A DNA stretch of 64,000 nt from CALBPI01 sp038531945 (GTDB lineage: Bacteria > Pseudomonadota > Gammaproteobacteria > Steroidobacterales > Woeseiaceae): assembly GCA_038531945.1 (NCBI GenBank), contig JBCBBH010000002.1:744001-808000 (forward strand). Direction: 5' to 3'. A program made the translations under genes and the position numbers. The first letter of the stretch is position 1. Each line of letters begins with the position of its first letter. The notes under the pieces are model-generated. The model made no database searches, had not been told where the DNA came from, and saw only the letters and a program-made list of their open reading frames with translations. Below, piece by piece: positions 26,889 to 33,673 of this stretch.

Positions 26889-27602
26889 TTACAACAATCG
26901 CTCCGCCGTGTCAGGAATGGGGGCGGGGTTCCAGGGTTTCAAGTCGCGGACGTTGTCCAGTAGGGACTTGGCATAGTCGGACCGGGAAATCTCGACGGCT
27001 CCAAGGGATGCAAGATGCGGCGTATGCATCTGACAATCGAGTAGCCGGAAGTCGGCCGACCGGAGAATGCGACAGAGCGAAAACAGGGCGACTTTCGAAG
27101 CATCCGTTACGCGCATGAACATGGATTCGCCGCAGAACAAACGATCGATCGCGACACCGTAGATGCCTCCCACCAACAGATCGTCACGCCACACTTCCAG
27201 GCTATGCGCCCAGCCAAGCTCGTGCATGCGCGAATAGGCCACCTGCATTTCCCGGGTGATCCACGTTTCGGATTCTGATTGACGGGGTTCCGCGCAGCCG
27301 CGAACGACCGCGTCAAATGCCTGGTTTATCGTGATGTGCCATTCGTGGCGTCGGATCGATCGACGGAGGCTGCGGCTCAAATGAAAGCCCTCCGGGCGTA
27401 AAACCGTTCGCGGATCCGGGCACCACCAGAGAATGGGTTGACCCTCACTGAACCACGGGAAGACACCAATGCGATAGGCAGCCAAAAGGCGTGCCGGAGA
27501 CAAATCTCCTCCGGCTGCGAGTAGGCCATTGGGATCGCTGAGCGCCTGCTGGATAGGAGGAAACGAATTGCCCTCGTCAATCCCCAACCAAAACAGAGTC
27601 AC
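26889..27602 (-). CDS. aat: Leucyl/phenylalanyl-tRNA-protein transferase
   Basis: A 237-residue enzyme adding Leu or Phe to N-terminal Lys/Arg of proteins, making them ClpS/ClpAP substrates. Typical blocks are GLLAAGGDLSPARLLAAYRI, GVFPWFSEGQPILWWCPDPR, AHSLEVW and GGIYGVAI with CGESMF, then LLDCQMHTPHLASLGA. Its start overlaps the stop of the upstream acyltransferase-like gene by four bases (ATGA). The arginyl/leucyl transferase gene (ate/bpt) often found nearby is absent. Confidence 0.96.
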   Translation of the reverse strand: MTLFWLGIDEGNSFPPIQQALSDPNGLLAAGGDLSPARLLAAYRIGVFPWFSEGQPILWWCPDPRTVLRPEGFHLSRSLRRSIRRHEWHITINQAFDAVVRGCAEPRQSESETWITREMQVAYSRMHELGWAHSLEVWRDDLLVGGIYGVAIDRLFCGESMFMRVTDASKVALFSLCRILRSADFRLLDCQMHTPHLASLGAVEISRSDYAKSLLDNVRDLKPWNPAPIPDTAERLL

Positions 27603-28762
27603 TTCGCGGACCCTTCCTCATCGTTTCGATAAGGAACATGTTGCGCAACGCCGTCCATGTACGCATCAACGCCTCGAGCTTCTTGTTCCAGATAGTCCGA
27701 AACCGCGCTGGCAAACGCAGGCTCTGCTAACCAATGCGCAGAACCCGTCTCGGTTGGCACAAACCCACGCGCGACTTTATGTTCGCCTTGTGTGCCCGGC
27801 TCATAGCGATCGATACCCTGGGAAATCGCATATTCAATGCCCTGGTAGTAGCAGGTTTCAAAATGCAGACTGTGAAACTCACGTTCGCTTCCCCAGTACC
27901 GCCCAAGCAGCACGTCACCCTCATGCAGCAGAATCGCAGCTGCGACCGGTTGACCTTCGTGCTCCGCGAGAACGATGACCAGGGGGTGCCCCGCTGTCTG
28001 CCGGAGTTGTTCGAAGAACGCAAGGTTGAGATAGGGTTCGTGGCCGCGTGCCAGGAATGTATAGCTGCACAATCGCCAGGCGTCTGCCATGATGCTCTGG
28101 GAAATGTCATCTCCTGCCAGCACCCGGTGTGAAATGCCTGCCTCGCGGACCCGACGGCGCTCACGATTTACATTTTTGCGTTTCTTGCTGCTGAAGGTAG
28201 CCAGGAACTCGTCGAAATCCCGATAGTCCTGGTTGAACCAGTGAAACTGACAGTCTTTGCGCAACAAAAGCCCATTATCGGCGCACCAGAGACGTTCATC
28301 GTCGGTCAGAAATTGTAGATGCAGCGACGAAAACTCGTGTTGCTGCGCGAACCCCAAAGCGACCTGCAGCAGCGCATTACGGACTTCACTACCGACCCTC
28401 TCGGCTGTCAGAAATTTAGGTGCCGATGCGGGGGTGAAGGGCGTTGCGCTGATCAACTTGGGGTAATAACTGAGGCCAGCGCGTTGATACGCTTGGGCCC
28501 AACTCCAGTCGAAGATGAATTCGCCCCACGAATGCGCTTTTTGATAGAGCGGTAGAACGCCGATCAGGGTTTGGTCGGAGCGAATCGCGATATGGCATGG
28601 CTGCCAACCTGTCTCGTTGCAGACACTACCGGACGTTTCGGCAAGGTTCAGAAAACCGTGGCGCAGGTGTGGGTTGCCTGCTGGAACCAGCGAATCCCAT
28701 TCCTCGGCGGGAATTTCAGAAAGGCTGGAGTGTATTTTGGCGTCGAGCTGCGCTTCGATCAT
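27599..28762 (-). CDS. FemAB-like GNAT acyltransferase (DUF482 family)
   Basis: A 387-residue cytosolic protein of the DUF482/FemAB_like family, with a double GNAT fold. Recognisable parts are IAIRSDQTLIGVLPLYQKAH, FDWSWAQAYQRAGLSYYPKL, LLRKDCQFHWFNQDYRDFDE and FETCYYQGIEYAISQGIDRYEPG-type sequence near the end. Family members are annotated as peptidoglycan-related or as acyltransferases, without an agreed substrate. The four-base overlap with aat indicates an operon. Confidence 0.88.
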   Translation of the reverse strand: MIEAQLDAKIHSSLSEIPAEEWDSLVPAGNPHLRHGFLNLAETSGSVCNETGWQPCHIAIRSDQTLIGVLPLYQKAHSWGEFIFDWSWAQAYQRAGLSYYPKLISATPFTPASAPKFLTAERVGSEVRNALLQVALGFAQQHEFSSLHLQFLTDDERLWCADNGLLLRKDCQFHWFNQDYRDFDEFLATFSSKKRKNVNRERRRVREAGISHRVLAGDDISQSIMADAWRLCSYTFLARGHEPYLNLAFFEQLRQTAGHPLVIVLAEHEGQPVAAAILLHEGDVLLGRYWGSEREFHSLHFETCYYQGIEYAISQGIDRYEPGTQGEHKVARGFVPTETGSAHWLAEPAFASAVSDYLEQEARGVDAYMDGVAQHVPYRNDEEGSAK

Positions 28763-28842
28763 GCATCATCCATGGATTCGCCAATCCGTGCCGCGCGTCA
28801 TGTCGGCGCCAGAACTGCCTGGGTTTGTAATAAGATACCGGT

Positions 28843-31173
28843 ATGCCGCGAACAAGCACAACAACCCGATCCGGTGCTGGCACTGGAGTCAAGGGCCTGC
28901 AGACCTCCATGACACGGTCATTGCGTGAAGGTGCACTGTACCTGCTCGGAATGCTCGCCGTGATCTTGCTGGTGGCTCTGTACACCTATCATCCGGACGA
29001 TCCCGGTTTTAGCCATGCTGGCAGTGGCGAACGAATCCGCAACACCATCTCCATAGCGGGCGCCTATTTTGCGGATTCTGCGTTCCTCTGGTTCGGCCGC
29101 CCGGCGTACCTGTTTCCGCTGATGGTCTTCTTTGCGGGCTACCTCGTGTACCGAGAGCGAGAAAACCCGGAACCGTTGGAAAAAGGTGTATTCGCACTGC
29201 GCTTTGCTGGATTTGTTGCGACGCTTGCGGCGAGCTGCGGTTTAGCGACACTGCATTTTTCAGGTGCGGGCTTGCCCGGTACCGCTGGTGGTGCGTTGGG
29301 TGACGCCGTTGGTAACGGATTGTCGGCCATCGCCGGATCGCTCGGCGCGACGTTACTCTTGTTGGCAGCCTGGTTTGCCGCTGCGTCTGTATTTTCCGGC
29401 GTCTCGTGGCTTGCGGTAATGGACCGCTTGGGTGCGTCCATATTGACGAGTATCGACCGCTTTCAGACGTGGCGAGATCAGTGGCGCGACAAGGCTGAAG
29501 GTCGCCGCGTACAACAACAGCGCAAAGAGACACTGCGGGTAGCGCGCGCAGAATCTGACAAACGTGTGAAGCCGCGAATCGAGCCGACCGTGCGCCGGGA
29601 GGAGACCAGTGTTCGCGCGGAGCATGAACGCCAAGCGCGGTTGTTTGAACAAGCAGCACCGGGCGAGCTGCCACCGTTGTCCTTGCTGGATGACCCACAA
29701 CCGGTCGAGGGAGGCTATTCGGAAGAATCCCTCGAAAAAATGTCACGACTGGTCGAACTCAAGTTGCGCGATTTCGGGATTGAAGTGCAGGTCGTTTCGG
29801 TGCAACCCGGTCCTATTATCACGCGGTTTGAACTCGAGCCTGCGCCGGGCGTCAAGTCTGCTCAAATCTCCAATCTCGCGAAAGACCTTGCGCGGTCGCT
29901 TTCGGTTATCGCCGTGCGCGTTGTTGAGGTGATTCCTGGACGTTCTGTGATCGGCCTCGAGATCCCGAATGAAAAACGCGAGTTGGTGACGCTCGGCGAA
30001 ATCTTGCGCTCGCGCGCGTACGACGACTCGAACTCACCGCTGACACTCGCACTTGGAAAAGATATTGGCGGTGCCTCCAAGATTGCAGATCTCGCGCGCA
30101 TGCCGCATTTGTTGATTGCAGGCACCACGGGATCGGGTAAATCAGTCGCCATCAATGCCATGGTGTTGAGTCTTCTCTACAAGGCAACACCCGATCAGGT
30201 TCGACTGATCATGATTGACCCGAAGATGCTCGAGCTGAGCGTTTACGAGGGTATTCCGCATTTGCTGGCGCCGGTTGTTACCGACATGAAAGAGGCGGCC
30301 AACGCGTTGCGCTGGTGCGTTGCAGAGATGGAGCGGCGTTACAAACTGATGGCGGCGCTCGGGGTCCGGAACATTGGCGGCTACAACCGCAAGGTGCGCG
30401 ATGCGGAGGAGGCCGGGCAACCACTAACCGATCCGTTATGGCAGCCACCGGACCTTATCGATGAAGATCGGCCGCCGCCGGAGGCGCCGACGCTGACGAC
30501 GCTTCCGTTTATCGTTGTGATTATCGATGAACTTGCCGACATGATGATGATCGTGGGAAAAAAGGTCGAAGAGTTGATTGCTCGGTTGGCGCAAAAAGCG
30601 CGGGCTTCGGGTATTCACATGATTCTGGCGACGCAGCGGCCTAGTGTTGACGTGATCACCGGCCTCATCAAGGCGAACGTTCCGGCACGTATTGCGTTTC
30701 AAGTTTCTGCAAAGGTCGATTCCCGCACGATTCTTGATCAGCAGGGCGCTGAGATGTTGCTGGGCCATGGTGACATGCTGTATCTGCCTCCGGGAACCTC
30801 CTTGCCGGAGCGCGTCCACGGTGCGTTTGTGTCGGACAACGAGGTGCACTCGGTCGTCAAGTCTTTGTGTAGCTCGAGTCAGCCCACCTACATCGATGAG
30901 GTTCTGACCGGTCCAACGACGCCAGTGCCTGGAATGCCAGATGTTGCAGGGGCAGCGGCCTCCGATGCGGAGCAGGATGCTCTGTACGACCAAGCCGTAG
31001 CGATCGTTCTCGAGACTCGCAAGGCGTCGATCTCCGGTGTACAGCGGCGACTGAAAATCGGCTACAACCGTGCCGCACGCATTGTGGAAGCGATGGAAGA
31101 GGCGGGATTGGTCGGGCCACTGGAATCGAACGGTAGTCGCGAAGTGCTAGCACCGGCGCCGCCGAAAGACTGA
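28843..31173 (+). CDS. ftsK: DNA translocase FtsK
   Basis: A 776-residue divisome translocase that clears chromosome ends from the septum and activates XerCD recombination. The N-terminal domain has four membrane segments (about 30-200); a charged linker of about 90 residues follows, much shorter than in E. coli. The motor has Walker A AGTTGSGKSVAINAM and Walker B FIVVIIDELADMMM, and the C-terminal gamma winged helix (KASISGVQRRLKIGYNRAAR) reads KOPS. It precedes lolA, as in many gammaproteobacteria. Confidence 0.96.
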   Translation: MPRTSTTTRSGAGTGVKGLQTSMTRSLREGALYLLGMLAVILLVALYTYHPDDPGFSHAGSGERIRNTISIAGAYFADSAFLWFGRPAYLFPLMVFFAGYLVYRERENPEPLEKGVFALRFAGFVATLAASCGLATLHFSGAGLPGTAGGALGDAVGNGLSAIAGSLGATLLLLAAWFAAASVFSGVSWLAVMDRLGASILTSIDRFQTWRDQWRDKAEGRRVQQQRKETLRVARAESDKRVKPRIEPTVRREETSVRAEHERQARLFEQAAPGELPPLSLLDDPQPVEGGYSEESLEKMSRLVELKLRDFGIEVQVVSVQPGPIITRFELEPAPGVKSAQISNLAKDLARSLSVIAVRVVEVIPGRSVIGLEIPNEKRELVTLGEILRSRAYDDSNSPLTLALGKDIGGASKIADLARMPHLLIAGTTGSGKSVAINAMVLSLLYKATPDQVRLIMIDPKMLELSVYEGIPHLLAPVVTDMKEAANALRWCVAEMERRYKLMAALGVRNIGGYNRKVRDAEEAGQPLTDPLWQPPDLIDEDRPPPEAPTLTTLPFIVVIIDELADMMMIVGKKVEELIARLAQKARASGIHMILATQRPSVDVITGLIKANVPARIAFQVSAKVDSRTILDQQGAEMLLGHGDMLYLPPGTSLPERVHGAFVSDNEVHSVVKSLCSSSQPTYIDEVLTGPTTPVPGMPDVAGAAASDAEQDALYDQAVAIVLETRKASISGVQRRLKIGYNRAARIVEAMEEAGLVGPLESNGSREVLAPAPPKD

Positions 31174-31217
31174 GTCGATTCAGGTCCTATTCAGTCGGTT
31201 AGTGAGACGATAATCAC

Positions 31218-31967
31218 ATGAAAAACCAAACTATTGCGCGTTGTTTGTTTGCCGCGACGGCACTCTGCACTGCCATTTTTTATGCTGATGTACAAGCGCA
31301 GTCGGATGCAGACGAACTGACGGCCCGCGGGGAGGCACGGCTGGAGGCGTTTGTGACCGAAGTCACGACGCTCAACGGTGCATTCACGCAAACGGTCTAT
31401 GGTGCCGACGGCAGCCTGGATGACGAATACACGGGGCAGTTCGCCGTACAACGCCCTGGCCGCTTTCGGTGGAGTTACGAATCGCCTTATGAGCAGCTGC
31501 TGGTCGCTGACGGCAAGAGACTCTGGAACTACGACGTCGATCTTGAGCAAATCAGCGTAACGGATCAATCGGAGGCGTTGGGCCAGTCGCCAGCGCGTAT
31601 TCTGAGCGGCACGGCTGACGCGTTGGAGTCGCTTGATATACAAGGCGCGTTTGAATCCGATGACGTGCTTTGGGTGCAGATGCAGGTCCTGGATGACGAG
31701 AGCGACTTCGCAGCTTTGCGGTTTGGATTCGACGCGGCGGATGGTCGACTTGCAGGTATGCAGGTCACTGACAACCTGGGTCAATTGACCGTGATCGAGT
31801 TTCGTGACGTCGAGGAAAACCAGCCCGTCGACGATAGTCTGTTTCGCTTTGAGCCACCCGAAAACGCGGATGTTGTTGGTCTCGATGACGAGGCCGAGAT
31901 CATGCCGCAGCCACAGTCTCCTTTGACAGATAAATCCGACAGCGAGCCCATCGCTGGTTTGGGTTAG
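31218..31967 (+). CDS. lolA: Outer-membrane lipoprotein carrier protein LolA
   Basis: A 249-residue periplasmic chaperone that carries lipoproteins from LolCDE to LolB. A signal peptide (ends ADVQAQ) is followed by the LolA fold: LNGAFTQTVYGADGS, GQFAVQRPGRFRWSYESPYE, LLVADGKRLWNYDVDLEQIS and ESDFAALRFGFDAADGRLAG. The C-terminal 40 residues are an acidic Pro/Ser tail longer than in E. coli. It lies 44 bases after ftsK and 3 bases before the next gene. Confidence 0.95.
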   Translation: MKNQTIARCLFAATALCTAIFYADVQAQSDADELTARGEARLEAFVTEVTTLNGAFTQTVYGADGSLDDEYTGQFAVQRPGRFRWSYESPYEQLLVADGKRLWNYDVDLEQISVTDQSEALGQSPARILSGTADALESLDIQGAFESDDVLWVQMQVLDDESDFAALRFGFDAADGRLAGMQVTDNLGQLTVIEFRDVEENQPVDDSLFRFEPPENADVVGLDDEAEIMPQPQSPLTDKSDSEPIAGLG

Positions 31968-31970
31968 CCC

Positions 31971-32363
31971 GTGCTGAAAACGTTACGCTGGCTCCCGCTC
32001 TGGATGAGTTTGGGTGTCTGCGGTATCGGCTTCGTCGTCTATCAGCTGCTGTTGCCGCAGCCGGATTTTGCGACCAGCAGTCTGTTGAATGACAAAGCGA
32101 TGCATTTCATTGCGTTCGGCGGCTTGACCGCATGGTTCGCTGGGCTCTTTGAACGCCATGCCTTGCCAGTGTTGGCCATTGTCATGACCGGTCTTGGATT
32201 AGCAACAGAGGTCGCGCAGGGTGCGATGGCGCTCGGTCGTGTGGCCGACGGGAGCGACTTTTTTGCGGACGTTGCCGGTATTGCGTTCGCGTTGCTGCTA
32301 GCAAGAGTGGGAACTGAGCATTGGGCAATGCGGTTCGAGGGTTGGTTCGATCAAAACAGGTGA
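31971..32363 (+). CDS. VanZ-like family membrane protein
   Basis: A 130-residue protein with three to four hydrophobic segments and the VanZ-like pattern DKAMHFIAFGGLTAWFAGL, then EVAQG and DFFADVAGIAFALLLA. The function of chromosomal VanZ-like proteins is not established. The start is GTG, three bases after the lolA stop, so it is probably co-translated. In several relatives rarA sits between lolA and serS; this gene takes that slot here. Confidence 0.8.
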   Translation: MLKTLRWLPLWMSLGVCGIGFVVYQLLLPQPDFATSSLLNDKAMHFIAFGGLTAWFAGLFERHALPVLAIVMTGLGLATEVAQGAMALGRVADGSDFFADVAGIAFALLLARVGTEHWAMRFEGWFDQNR

Positions 32364-32395
32364 TTCCATACGGAGCCTTGGGTACATTAGCGCCC

Positions 32396-33673
32396 ATGAT
32401 CGATCCGAAAGTTCTACGCGCTGACGCCAAAGCCGTTGCCGATGCACTCGCGCGGCGGCATTTCCATTTTGATGCCGAGCAGTACACGGCACTTGAATCC
32501 CGTCGCAAAGTGCTGCAGTCGGAGACGGAGGCGCTGCGGCAACGAAGGAATGAGAGTGCCAAAGCTATAGGTATCGCCAAAGGTAAGGGCGAGGATATCC
32601 AGCCGTATTTGGAGGCCCAGAAGGAAGCGGCGAGCCAACTTAGCGCAAACGAAACGGCGCTGGCTGATGTTCTTGGCGAGTTAGATGAGATTCACCTCGG
32701 TTTGCCCAACTTGTTGGACCAAGATGTCCCTGATGGTCGAGACGAGGACGACAACGTTGAAGTTCGTCGATGGGGCGAACCGCGCGCTTTTGATTTTTCA
32801 CCCAAAGATCATATTGATCTCGGTGAGGCTCTGGGTCGTCTCGACTTTGAGGCTGCTAGCCGGCTATCGGGCGCAAGATTTGCCGTGATGACGGGACCGC
32901 TGGCGACGCTACACCGCGCGCTGATCCAATTCATGTTGGCAACGCATACCCAGGCGCACGGCTACACCGAAGCATACGTGCCTTATCTCGTTGGGCCGGA
33001 TGCCTTGTTGGGCACGGGCCAGTTGCCGAAATTCGGTGAGGACCTGTTCAAAGTCGACAGCGAGCGGGAGTTGTATCTGATTCCGACCGCTGAGGTGCCC
33101 GTCACGAATCTTGTGCGCGGACGAGTTCTGGCTCATGACGAGTTGCCGCTGCGATTTGCGACGCACACACCGTGTTTTCGCTCAGAAGCGGGCTCCTACG
33201 GTCAGGACACACGGGGCATGATTCGGCAGCATCAGTTTGAAAAAGTTGAGTTGGTGCATGTCGTGTCGCCGGATGAATCGGATGATGCCCTGGAGTCTTT
33301 GACCGGGCACGCCGAGGCGATTCTGCGGGCGCTTGAGTTACCGTACCGGGTGGTCAAGCTGTGTAGTGGCGATACCGGTTTCTCCGCCAGAAAGACGTAT
33401 GACCTTGAGGTGTGGTTACCCGGCCAGGAACGCTACCGGGAAATTTCGTCCTGCAGCAATTGTGGCGACTTTCAGGCACGTCGAATGCAAACACGGTTTC
33501 GTGCTGCGCCGAAAGACAAACCACAGCTAGTCCATACGCTAAACGGGTCGGGCGTGGCTGCTGGTCGTGCCTTGATCGCGGTGATGGAGAACTATCAGGA
33601 AGCGGACGGCCGAATTGTTGTGCCTGACGTGTTGCGCCCGTTCATGGGCGGTCTCGAAGAGATTCGCGCTTAA
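32396..33673 (+). CDS. serS: Seryl-tRNA synthetase
   Basis: A 425-residue class II synthetase charging tRNA-Ser. The N-terminal coiled-coil arm covers about 25-105; motif 2 is PCFRSEAGSYGQDTRGMIRQ and motif 3 includes LNGSGVAAGRALIAVMENYQ with DVLRPFMGG. The start ATG (MIDPKVLR) gives the family length; the frame extends 75 bases upstream into the VanZ-like gene. A tRNA-Ser gene lies 3.6 kb downstream. Its TAA stop lies in TTAA, which also encodes the stop of the convergent channel gene. Confidence 0.97.
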   Translation: MIDPKVLRADAKAVADALARRHFHFDAEQYTALESRRKVLQSETEALRQRRNESAKAIGIAKGKGEDIQPYLEAQKEAASQLSANETALADVLGELDEIHLGLPNLLDQDVPDGRDEDDNVEVRRWGEPRAFDFSPKDHIDLGEALGRLDFEAASRLSGARFAVMTGPLATLHRALIQFMLATHTQAHGYTEAYVPYLVGPDALLGTGQLPKFGEDLFKVDSERELYLIPTAEVPVTNLVRGRVLAHDELPLRFATHTPCFRSEAGSYGQDTRGMIRQHQFEKVELVHVVSPDESDDALESLTGHAEAILRALELPYRVVKLCSGDTGFSARKTYDLEVWLPGQERYREISSCSNCGDFQARRMQTRFRAAPKDKPQLVHTLNGSGVAAGRALIAVMENYQEADGRIVVPDVLRPFMGGLEEIRA

